From positions 1-32,279 of the forward strand of contig CALMGB010000218.1 of assembly GCA_937863535.1 (NCBI GenBank): a stretch of 32,279 nt of DNA. Direction: 5' to 3'. Under the pieces are notes generated by a model, which saw only the letters and a list, made by a program, of their open reading frames with translations, searched no databases and was not told the DNA's origin. Made by a program: the position numbers and the translations under genes. This document shows, piece by piece, positions 10,121 to 18,500 of this stretch. The number at the start of each line of letters is the position of its first letter. The stretch's first letter is position 1. This DNA is from an uncultured Caulobacteraceae bacterium. GTDB lineage: Bacteria; Pseudomonadota; Alphaproteobacteria; Caulobacterales; Caulobacteraceae.

Positions 10121-10918
10121 TCAGGGCGCCATCATCTTGTAGGCCACGTTGGCCTGCAGCTTGCGAGGCGTGAAGCGGTTGCTGAAGGCCAGGATCCGGT
10201 TCATCGCGCCGGCGATGACGCTAGGCTTGCCCTCGGCCAGCGCCTTGAGGCCCTCGGCCACCACCGCGTCGGGCGCCAGCATCGTGCGCCGCATCGCAGG
10301 TGTCGGCGCCTGTCCCGCCGCCGCCAGGAAGCCCGTGTCCATCAGCCCAGGCGAGAGGACGGTGACCTTGACGCCGTGCTTGGCCATTTCGGCGTGCAGC
10401 GCCTCGCCGAACGACAGGACATAGGCCTTGCTGGCGGCGTAGGCGCTGTAGGTCGGCACGGGCTGGTGCGCCGTCATGCTTGAGACCAGCAGGATGGAAC
10501 CCTGTCTGCGCGCCGCCATCTCTGCGGCAACCCTCCGGGTGAGTTCCGTCAGGGCGACGACGTTCAGTTCCAGCATCTCGCGAAGGCGATCCGGAGCCTG
10601 GGAGACGAGTTCTCCATAGACGCCGAACCCCGCATTGTTGACCAGGATGTCGACGGCCACGCCTTCGGCCGCGACCCTGCGCATCAGCTCCTTAGCACTT
10701 CCCTGCGCGCTCAGGTCCAGGCCTATGACGAGCGCCTTCACCCCGTGCTCGGCGCTCAGTCGGCTTCCGAGCGCCTCCAGCTTGGCCGTGTCCCGGGCCG
10801 TGAGGATGAGGTTGCGGCCCTCTGCGGCGAGCGCGGTCGCAAACGCGCCGCCAAGGCCGCCCGACGCGCCCGTGACAAGCGCCCACTGCTGACCATCCGC
10901 CATGTTCGATGCCATCAA
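10121..10918 (-). CDS. SDR family NAD(P)-dependent oxidoreductase
   Basis: 'ALVTGASGGLGGAFA', 'NNAGFGVYG', 'YSAYAASKAYVLSF'; likely operon with TetR at 9398-10102 (18-bp gap). Confidence 0.9.
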   Translation of the reverse strand: MMASNMADGQQWALVTGASGGLGGAFATALAAEGRNLILTARDTAKLEALGSRLSAEHGVKALVIGLDLSAQGSAKELMRRVAAEGVAVDILVNNAGFGVYGELVSQAPDRLREMLELNVVALTELTRRVAAEMAARRQGSILLVSSMTAHQPVPTYSAYAASKAYVLSFGEALHAEMAKHGVKVTVLSPGLMDTGFLAAAGQAPTPAMRRTMLAPDAVVAEGLKALAEGKPSVIAGAMNRILAFSNRFTPRKLQANVAYKMMAP

Positions 10919-10929
10919 CCAACTCCATA

Positions 10930-10962
10930 TGACCGCCGGTCACATACACTGACCGTTGGTCA
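10930..10962. promoter_or_regulatory. Tandem 13-bp palindromes TGACCGCCGGTCA (10930-10942) and TGACCGTTGGTCA (10950-10962)
   Basis: Near-identical palindromes, 20 bp centre to centre, 12-44 bp upstream of the SDR-TetR operon. Confidence 0.7.
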
Positions 10963-11051
10963 TAACAAGCGAATTCACCGCCGCGCCTGCGATACGACTC
11001 AGCTGCGGGCAGTGTGAGCGACTGACTTCATCTCGCTTGCATCGCCCTCTA

Positions 11052-11065
11052 TAGACACGCGTCAC
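11052..11065. promoter_or_regulatory. Operator-like site TAGAC-ACGC-GTCAC upstream of TetR gene
   Basis: Full TAGAC half-site and GAC-N4-GTC core. Confidence 0.45.
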
Positions 11066-11115
11066 CTCAGGCGTGTCGCAGCCGCGGCGCACAAGAGACC
11101 GATACGGAGTGAGGT

Positions 11116-11766
11116 TTGGCCGGTCGCAAGCAGCCCTCTTCATCGCAGGCCGCTCCTGCACGAGACCGGGCGCTCGCCGCCGCCGAACGGCTGTTCGCGC
11201 GCCATGGCCTGAACGCCACCACGCTGCGACAGGTGGCGGACGCCTCGGGCGTGCCGATCAACCTGATCTCCTACCATTTCAAGACCAAGGAAGACCTTCT
11301 CCGGGCCGTTCTGTCCGGTCACTCCGACCACCTGACCGCGCTCCGTCGGACCCTGCTGACGGATCTGGAACTTCACCACTCGCCGAACGCGCCGCCGGTG
11401 CACGACATCATGGCGACCTTCTACCGTCCGATCTTCATTCTGCGCGGAAACGATGCGGAACACTGGGCGAACTTCGTAGGACTCTTGAGCCGTGAGCGCG
11501 GCTCGCCGGCCTGGCAGGAGACCATAGGCGAAAGCGTCGCCGCAATGCTTAAGCAGTATACCGTACTGCTTCAGCGAGCCTTGCCGAAGGTTCGCAGGGC
11601 CGAGATCGTCCAGGTGTTGTCGCTGAGCTTTCTGGCCATCATCCTGTCTTCGCCTTCGGAAGTGCAGACAATCCTGGGCGACGACCTCATGCAAGACTGG
11701 GACGATGCGACGTTGGAGGCGCATCTGGTGAAGAGCCTCACCGCCGCCGTGCTGTCCCTCGGCTGA
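11116..11766 (+). CDS. TetR/AcrR family transcriptional regulator, similar to the 1796-2563 product
   Basis: 'ALAAAERLFARHGLNATTLRQVADASGVPINLISYHFKTKEDLLRAVL'; C-terminus 'VKSLTAAVLSLG' parallels 'VRSLTAAAMAFG' of the other. TTG start preceded by GTGAGG. Confidence 0.85.
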   Translation: MAGRKQPSSSQAAPARDRALAAAERLFARHGLNATTLRQVADASGVPINLISYHFKTKEDLLRAVLSGHSDHLTALRRTLLTDLELHHSPNAPPVHDIMATFYRPIFILRGNDAEHWANFVGLLSRERGSPAWQETIGESVAAMLKQYTVLLQRALPKVRRAEIVQVLSLSFLAIILSSPSEVQTILGDDLMQDWDDATLEAHLVKSLTAAVLSLG

Positions 11767-11803
11767 GACCAGGGCGTCCTCGGCCTACACGCACGTTCGC
11801 GTC

Positions 11804-11835
11804 CTGGAAGGTTTCCAGTCGATGGTGGTCGACTG
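11804..11835. repeat. Two overlapping inverted repeats: CTGGAA-GGT-TTCCAG (11804-11818) and CAGTCGA-N6-TCGACTG (11816-11835)
   Basis: Both arms perfect by direct reading; between TetR stop and TonB receptor start. Confidence 0.6.
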
Positions 11836-11845
11836 AATAATCCCA

Positions 11846-11859
11846 TTGACACACGTCAT
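11846..11859. promoter_or_regulatory. Operator-like site TTGAC-ACAC-GTCAT upstream of TonB-dependent receptor
   Basis: Contains palindrome TGAC-ACAC-GTCA and GAC-N4-GTC core. Confidence 0.4.
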
Positions 11860-11919
11860 CAACACTGGAAGATCGACAGCCTAACAAGAGCGATTTATTC
11901 GCCTTCGAGGGAGGACGGG

Positions 11920-14490
11920 GTGATCTTACAGCGTATTCGCGTGGGCCCGGACGAAGCTGCGACCCAATGCGAGGGCGGGCGATCTGCATCTCCGCGTCGG
12001 CGCGTCGGCCCAGGCGAGAAGGGCGTCGCGATCCGCAGCACGCTCGCTGTCCTGATGGCGTCCTGCGCCCCGGCGGCGGCTCTGGCGCAGGGGGCGCCCG
12101 TAACCCCCGCAACGTCGCCCAGCTCTGCTTCGGCGGCGTCGGCGTCGGTCCAGCAGGATTCCCGCGGCTCTGCTGCGGTGGCTGCAGGCGTGAGCGCGAC
12201 GAATGCGGCGCCGTCCGCCCAGAGCGTCGCGGTCCAGGAGATCATCGTCACGGCCCAAAAGCGCGAGCAGTCGATCAACAAGGTGCCCCTGTCGGTGACC
12301 GCGGTGACCGGCGACGCCCTTCTGCAAAGGGGCGTCTTCAGCACGGCTGACCTGACCAAGGTGGTCCCGGGCCTAAGCTTCGCGCCGACGACCTTCGGCG
12401 ATCCGGTCTACGTGATCCGAGGCGTCGGCCTCTACGACTCGGGCCTCGGCTCTTCGCCGGCCGTCACGGTCTATCTGGACCAGGTCCCCCTGGCCTACCC
12501 GGCCACGACGGAGGTGGCTCCCCTCGACCTGGAGCGGGTGGAGGTGCTGAAGGGCCCTCAGGGGACGCTGTTCGGCGAGAACTCAACTGGGGGGGCGGTC
12601 AACTACATCGCCGCGAAGCCGACCAAGACCTATCAGGCCGGCGCGGACATCACCTACGAACGGTTCGGCGAGTTGGACGCGACAGGTTTTGTCGGCGGGC
12701 CGATCACCGACACGCTCGGGTTTCGCGCCTCTCTGCGCACGGTGGAGGGCGGCGCCTACCAGTACAGCCTCACCCGGCCCGACGTGAGCCTCGGGGCGCA
12801 GAACATCGGCCAGGGTCGCCTGATCCTGGACTGGCGCCCCACGGGCAAGCTCAAGTTCGAACTGGACGTGAACGGCTTCTACGACGGATCGGACACCCAG
12901 GCGCAGCAACTAACCGCCGTCGTTCCCGCCGTGCCGGCGAACGCCTCAGCCGCCCTGCTGAACGCTCCCTTGGCGCCGCGCAACGACCGGGCGGCCGACT
13001 GGCCCGCGGGCTATCCGCTGCGCTCCAACGACACCTTCTACCAGGTCTCGCTCAGGAGCGACTACGCCCTGACCTCTGGCATCACCATGACCTCGCTCAC
13101 CGCCTACGAGCATACGCGGGTGGACAAGAGCACCGACGGCACGGGGCTCGGCGGCGAGGGGCCGGACATCAACCTGTTCATCCAGCGGGGCGACATCCGC
13201 ACTTTCAGCCAGGAACTTCGTGTAAGCGGGGTCAAGGGACCGCTGATCTGGACGGCCGGTGGCAACTACCAGTATTCCGGCATCTCCGACAACGAGATAG
13301 GCGTGGACTTCGAGACCGCTGACCAGCCCGTGGGACCCTTTGCGCCCCCCTACCACTATCCCGAAGACCTGACGCGGCAGGTCGTCAACGATTACGCCTT
13401 GTTCGGTAACGTGGACTACAGGGCGACGCACAACATCACCCTGCACGCCGGGGTTCGCGGGACGGAGTCGGATCGCCACGCGTCGAGCTGCACCTTCGAC
13501 TACAATCCGGGCGCTGACAACGATGGACTGTCGGTCACCAGCGACGTGCTGCAGGGCCTGTTCCAGAGCATCGGTCTGAAGACCACGCCGCTCACCCCCG
13601 TGGCCCCCAGCGGCTGCGTGAGCCTGACGCCCGCGCCCGATCTTCAGCCCAGCGGCATTCACAACCACCTGAACGAAGAGAACCTGTCGTGGCGGCTCGG
13701 CGCCGACTACACTTTCGACAACGGCACGCTCGTCTACGCCAGCGACAACGTCGGCTACAAATCGGGCATCATCTCGCCCATCCTGGCCTCCTCGACGGCC
13801 CAGTTGCAGCCGGTGAAGCAGGAGCGCATCGACGCCTATGAGGCGGGCTTCAAGGCCCCCTTGTTCCAGCGCCGGATCCAGGTCAACGGCGCCCTGTTCT
13901 ACGACAGCTATGACGACAAGCAGCTTCGGACCGACTACCGCGACCCGGTGTTCGGCCTGCTGGAGACCTTGATCAACATCCCGCGCTCCCAAATCTGGGG
14001 CGCGGAGGGCGAGATCCAGGCCAAGCCCTTGCCAGGGCTGAACCTCAGCCTCAGCGGGACCTATCTCGAAACCGATGTCACCAAGTCGTTCGTGTCGTTC
14101 AACGGCGAAGGCGCCTTGGGCGACTACAAGGGCTCTCAGCTGCCCTACACACCCAAGGGCGAGATCATCGCCGACGGGCAGTACCAGTGGCCGATGATCC
14201 AGGGTTTCAACGCCTTCGCCGGCGTCTCGCTCACCTACCGCAGCGCCTCTCAGGCCACCTTCAACACGGCCTCTGCACCCGCACCCGACTTCCGCCTGCC
14301 CTCCTACGCCCTGGTTGATCTCCGCGGGGGCCTCACGACCGAGGACGGGCGCTATCGGCTGACCCTGTTCGCCAGGAACGTCGGCGACACCTTCTACGCC
14401 ACCACGGTGAACCAGACCACCGACACCCGCTACCGCACCGCAGGCGCGCCCCAAGTCTATGGCGCGACGTTGAGCCTGCGGTGGCGCTGA
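11920..14490 (+). CDS. TonB-dependent receptor
   Basis: Plug 'VQEIIVTAQKREQSINKVPLSVTAVTGDAL', 'LERVEVLKGPQGTLFGENSTGGAVNYIAAKPT', terminal 'GATLSLRWR'. GTG start with GGGAGG upstream. Confidence 0.95.
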   Translation: MILQRIRVGPDEAATQCEGGRSASPRRRVGPGEKGVAIRSTLAVLMASCAPAAALAQGAPVTPATSPSSASAASASVQQDSRGSAAVAAGVSATNAAPSAQSVAVQEIIVTAQKREQSINKVPLSVTAVTGDALLQRGVFSTADLTKVVPGLSFAPTTFGDPVYVIRGVGLYDSGLGSSPAVTVYLDQVPLAYPATTEVAPLDLERVEVLKGPQGTLFGENSTGGAVNYIAAKPTKTYQAGADITYERFGELDATGFVGGPITDTLGFRASLRTVEGGAYQYSLTRPDVSLGAQNIGQGRLILDWRPTGKLKFELDVNGFYDGSDTQAQQLTAVVPAVPANASAALLNAPLAPRNDRAADWPAGYPLRSNDTFYQVSLRSDYALTSGITMTSLTAYEHTRVDKSTDGTGLGGEGPDINLFIQRGDIRTFSQELRVSGVKGPLIWTAGGNYQYSGISDNEIGVDFETADQPVGPFAPPYHYPEDLTRQVVNDYALFGNVDYRATHNITLHAGVRGTESDRHASSCTFDYNPGADNDGLSVTSDVLQGLFQSIGLKTTPLTPVAPSGCVSLTPAPDLQPSGIHNHLNEENLSWRLGADYTFDNGTLVYASDNVGYKSGIISPILASSTAQLQPVKQERIDAYEAGFKAPLFQRRIQVNGALFYDSYDDKQLRTDYRDPVFGLLETLINIPRSQIWGAEGEIQAKPLPGLNLSLSGTYLETDVTKSFVSFNGEGALGDYKGSQLPYTPKGEIIADGQYQWPMIQGFNAFAGVSLTYRSASQATFNTASAPAPDFRLPSYALVDLRGGLTTEDGRYRLTLFARNVGDTFYATTVNQTTDTRYRTAGAPQVYGATLSLRWR

Positions 14491-14493
14491 CAA

Positions 14494-15390
14494 ATGAAAA
14501 GGCCCAGGGGAGTTCGCCATCCGCGCGACCGGTTTCCAGGCGTCGTGGTAACCGGCGTGTCGAGCGGCATTGGGCGCGCCGTGGCCGAAAGCCTGATGGC
14601 GCATGACTTTCATGTATTCGGAAGCGTTCGACAGCTTGCAGACGCAAGCGGCCTTGATCATGATCGCGAGAACGGACGTTTCACACCCTTGCTGTTCGAC
14701 GTCACGGACGCGGAGGGTATCGCCCGCGCTGCGGCTCAAGTAAGTCAGGCTCAGCAAGGCTTTACACTCGCGGGGCTGGTGAACAGTGCGGGCGTCGCGG
14801 TCTCTGGCCCGCTCCTGCACCAGGCGCCTGCGGACTTCGCTCGACACTTCGATGTGAACATGTTGGGGACCTTCCGCGTCACCCAAGCCTTCGCCTCGTT
14901 GTTGGGGGCTGCGAACTGCGCTCCTTCGGGGCCGCCCGGGCGGATCGTCATCGTCTCTTCGATCTCAGGCCAGTTAGCAACGCCCTTTCTGGGCGCGTAC
15001 GCCGCTTCTAAGCATGCGATTGAGGGCTATGCGGACGCGCTGCGTTGCGAGTTGATGCCGTATGGGATTGATGTCGTGGTTGTCGGTCCAGGCGCAGTCG
15101 CTACGCCGATCTGGGACAAGGCGGAGGCTGAGTCCAACGAAGACTATGCGTCCACGCCCTACAAACAGAGCTTTAGGAGTTTCCGCCGCGTCATGATCGA
15201 CAACGGCCGCAAAGGCCTTCTTCCGGCGGCAGTGGCGGACGTCATCTTCGGCGCGCTCACGGTCAAGCGACCAAAGGTTCGCTATGCGGTCGTGCGTGGC
15301 TCGCTGCTGAATTGGGTTTTGCCGCGGTGCCTACCGAAGCGAAGGCTCGACGAGCTCATTGCAAGCCAAATGCACCTCGCAATCAATTAA
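14494..15390 (+). CDS. SDR family oxidoreductase
   Basis: 'VVVTGVSSGIGRAVAESL', 'NSAGVAVSGPL', 'YAASKHAIEGYADALRCEL'; starts 4 bp after the TonB receptor stop. Confidence 0.9.
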   Translation: MKRPRGVRHPRDRFPGVVVTGVSSGIGRAVAESLMAHDFHVFGSVRQLADASGLDHDRENGRFTPLLFDVTDAEGIARAAAQVSQAQQGFTLAGLVNSAGVAVSGPLLHQAPADFARHFDVNMLGTFRVTQAFASLLGAANCAPSGPPGRIVIVSSISGQLATPFLGAYAASKHAIEGYADALRCELMPYGIDVVVVGPGAVATPIWDKAEAESNEDYASTPYKQSFRSFRRVMIDNGRKGLLPAAVADVIFGALTVKRPKVRYAVVRGSLLNWVLPRCLPKRRLDELIASQMHLAIN

Positions 15391-15544
15391 TCCTCCAAAC
15401 GGAACGCGTGCGTGCGCGCCTTCCTTGCTCGCGCTCAGTCACCTAGACCTGCAACTTACTTCAAGGAAAGCTGAACGCCTACGAGACCGCCCTCAAGCTG
15501 CGGAACTTTTCGCTAGACGTTGAGGTGATTTCGACCTCACCGTC

Positions 15545-15580
15545 AGCGCTTGTTGCCTAGGGGCAAGTCAAGCAAGCGCT
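15545..15580. repeat. Nested inverted repeat AGCGCTTG-TTGCC-TAGG-GGCAA-GTCAAG-CAAGCGCT
   Basis: Perfect 8-bp outer and 5-bp inner arms by direct reading. Confidence 0.6.
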
Positions 15581-15871
15581 CAGGATCGGCGCCCCGGCAC
15601 TGGCGTTCCAGATGACGACGGCAACGGTGTCCCTGTGCCAAAGCCGGTTTGCCATTCGCGACCGATGCCCGCGGCGAAGGACGACCGCTTTCAGGACCGA
15701 CCTCTGGGCTGCTGAGTAGCTCGTTTTGGGCGCAAAGCCGTCAGGCCGGTTCCGGCGAGGGTGCGCCCTATGCCGACATGAGCCTTCTTCCAGAAAGGCG
15801 ACTCTCGGCCGGCCTCATAGTGTCTGCGGATCGCGGGGCGTCACGTCCGCTCTCCGGGGTGGAGCAGAGGC

Positions 15872-15896
15872 CTGTCCGGCGCTTAGAAGCGGACAG
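15872..15896. repeat. Imperfect hairpin CTGTCCGGCGCTT-AG-AAGCGGACAG
   Basis: Arms pair with a 3-nt bulge. Confidence 0.4.
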
Positions 15897-16157
15897 CCCC
15901 ACGATGGGGATTTCCTGACAGGGGTTGATCGACGCAGCGCGAGCTGTCCCGATCAATGCGGCGCGCGGTTCCTCATCGCTACGACGATGACGATGAGGGA
16001 GCGGGCCAGCAGACACGCTACTTGCAGCGACCGCCTCCTCTACGTCCAGCCAGAACCTCTGCGCCCAATCCCGCCTCTGCACGACGGGAACGAAGGAGCT
16101 TATAAGCGCGCGCACGCCGGCCGCTCATGAGACGGCTTAGATGTCGAGAAGCACGCC

Positions 16158-18347
16158 ATGACGCCGCCCGGCCACTTGGATGACGCTCCGAAGACTGAAC
16201 CGGAAGAGGACCGCCTGGGGTTTGCAGGCTTCGCACGCTTACTCGCCACGACGCTCACCAACCTGCGGCCTGACAACGGATATGTTCTGGGGCTGCATGG
16301 CCCCTGGGGCGGCGGCAAAACTACGGCTCTGAATTTCGTCAAAAGCTACCTCGTCCAGCAGGCTGACCCACAGCTGGTGCTAGTCGATTTTTCACCGTGG
16401 TTGATCTCAGGCCGCCAAGACCTGATCTCAGCCTTTTTCAAGGTCATGGCTGAAGCCGTAAGCTTCTCTGATGCGCGTCGCGCTGACACAACGCGGAAGG
16501 CAAAACGCGCTGCCGCGGCGGCGGCCGATCCCGTGTTCAAAAAGATAGGCCGTGTCGCGGCAGTGCTTCATCCCGAAGGCAAAGTGTGGATAGAGCCGAT
16601 GGCCAACGTGACCGGCGGCGCGTTGAAGCGCGCCTTGGAGTCCTGGGCCAGCGAACCTTCGCTTCAAACCGCCTACAAGGCGCTCCGTGGAAGTCTAAGA
16701 GGGGACAATCGACGGTTCATCGTCTTCATCGACGACCTTGATCGCCTGGAACCGGAGGAGATCAAGGCCATAGCGCAGATGGTCAAGAGCGTCGGAGGCC
16801 TTCCCAACATCACCTATGTTCTCGCTTATGACCGAGATATCGTCTGGCCAGTGCTCGACAATCAGCAGCGGCGCGCCAATGGTAGACTCTACGCAGAGAA
16901 AATCATCCAGCATGAAGTTTCACTCCCGGTCCCGTCTAAGGTCGGACTCCTGCGGCTGCTAAATCAGCAGATCGGTTTCCTGATCGCCGACACGCCCGAC
17001 AGCGAGCGCTGGAGCGACATCGTACGCAACGGTCTTGAGCGGTGGATCCGTTCGGTCCGCGACGTAGTGCGGCTTTCGAACGCCGTCATCTTCGCAGCAC
17101 CCGCCTTAACCGGTGAACTGGATCCGCAAGATCTCGTCGCTATGGAAGGTCTTCGGCTCTTCGATGAAAGGGCTTTCGTTTGGGTCCGGGAGAACCGCGA
17201 GCTTTTATTGCAGCAAGGGTTCTACCGGTTCTTGCGCAAGGAGCATGGCGCGGAGTTGATACAGCAACTACATGACAATATTGCTGGGCGCGACAAGGCT
17301 CAGATCATCGCCTTGCTCTGCGTTCTCTTCCCGGAGCGTATCGATCAGTTGAAAGCAGACGAGCGCCCGATCCTGGGTAGCAGCGAGAACCATGCACAAG
17401 TCGCCGTTCGCCGCGGCATCGGATCGGTCGACGGCTACGACGCATTCTTCAGCCTCGCCCTTCCAAGCACGCGAATCTCGAACCGCGATGTGCAGACGTT
17501 TCTTTCGCTGCTGTCGGATGAGTCGGCCCTGAGTTCGATGCTGCAAGCCTATCTGGAGCGCCAGGACGAGTTCGGCTCCCCCCTGATCTGCGCCTTCATG
17601 GAACAGGTCGGGTTCCACATCGTGACGGACGAGAAGGCCAGACCGACGGAGGAGCTGGTGAGCGCCCTCCTCTCGATCGGCGACCCGATTATATCTCTGG
17701 ACGACGGGCGTGCGGGCTTGGAGCGGCGACCGCTCGCTTACTTCGGCGATCTGCTGGATGCGGTACTGAGGCGACTTGGGCCCGAAGGGGCGGAGCGCGC
17801 CTTGAGAACGGCGTTTCAGGCGAGCACGACCTCATTGGCGGCTGCGGCCGATCTCTTTGTTGACCGCGGGCGTGATGCGGGGCTGTTTCCAGGGCGACGC
17901 CAGGCTCCAGAGCCGCTCCTATCGCCCGAAGCCGTTGAACGACTTGGCCCGACGCTCATGGCGCGGATCGAGGCCGCGCAGACCGCCGGAAGCCTAGCGG
18001 GGGCAGGCCGCTACTGGGATATTTTGAAGATATGGCGTCGCTACGGCGATCAAAATGAGGCTCATGGCTGGATCAGGTCTCGAGCCGAAAAGAGTGCGAG
18101 CGACTTCTCTAAGATCGCGCTCGGGCACCTTTCTGTCACTTTAGGCGATCCGCGCAGGGGGAGCTACTTTGTAAGTCGGCCACCTGACGATCCGGATTTT
18201 AGCGTTGAGGAACTGCTGGCGCTGTCAAATCTGCATATCAACAACCCCGACCTGACGTCAGATGAGCAACGGCGCCTTGCGGCGCTACAATCAGGTCTGA
18301 AGACCCGTTCAGCAGAGCCGACGCCGGGGCCGCCGGACGGCGACTAG
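16158..18347 (+). CDS. KAP family P-loop NTPase
   Basis: Walker A 'LGLHGPWGGGKTTALNFVK', 'LVDFSPWLISGRQDLISAFF', Walker B 'RRFIVFIDDLDRLEPEEIKAIAQMVKSVGGLPNITYVLAYD'. Confidence 0.88.
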   Translation: MTPPGHLDDAPKTEPEEDRLGFAGFARLLATTLTNLRPDNGYVLGLHGPWGGGKTTALNFVKSYLVQQADPQLVLVDFSPWLISGRQDLISAFFKVMAEAVSFSDARRADTTRKAKRAAAAAADPVFKKIGRVAAVLHPEGKVWIEPMANVTGGALKRALESWASEPSLQTAYKALRGSLRGDNRRFIVFIDDLDRLEPEEIKAIAQMVKSVGGLPNITYVLAYDRDIVWPVLDNQQRRANGRLYAEKIIQHEVSLPVPSKVGLLRLLNQQIGFLIADTPDSERWSDIVRNGLERWIRSVRDVVRLSNAVIFAAPALTGELDPQDLVAMEGLRLFDERAFVWVRENRELLLQQGFYRFLRKEHGAELIQQLHDNIAGRDKAQIIALLCVLFPERIDQLKADERPILGSSENHAQVAVRRGIGSVDGYDAFFSLALPSTRISNRDVQTFLSLLSDESALSSMLQAYLERQDEFGSPLICAFMEQVGFHIVTDEKARPTEELVSALLSIGDPIISLDDGRAGLERRPLAYFGDLLDAVLRRLGPEGAERALRTAFQASTTSLAAAADLFVDRGRDAGLFPGRRQAPEPLLSPEAVERLGPTLMARIEAAQTAGSLAGAGRYWDILKIWRRYGDQNEAHGWIRSRAEKSASDFSKIALGHLSVTLGDPRRGSYFVSRPPDDPDFSVEELLALSNLHINNPDLTSDEQRRLAALQSGLKTRSAEPTPGPPDGD

Positions 18348-18462
18348 CGGGCTGCGATCGCCGCGGAGAGGCTTGTTTTGGCCTGAACAGCGCAAGGACG
18401 AACTCTGCTGTAGTGCCTCGAGATCGCCAGGTCACACGACTTGTGCCCATCCTACGAGGGAC

Positions 18463-18500
18463 CACGGATTTCATCCGTGAAGTGGCGCATTGCGTCACTT
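18463..18500. terminator. Two adjacent hairpins between convergent genes: CACGGAT-TTC-ATCCGTG and AAGTGGCGCA-T-TGCGTCACTT
   Basis: First arm pair perfect (7 bp), second 9/10; no strong U-tract, so assignment is tentative. Confidence 0.4.

Noticed and set aside
12946-14886. 646-aa minus-strand ORF
   Set aside because: Antisense to the TonB receptor and SDR genes; repetitive V/G/R/H-rich translation typical of shadow ORFs.
15649-16130. Short ORFs in the junction region
   Set aside because: Overlapping in several frames, no SD support and no motif.
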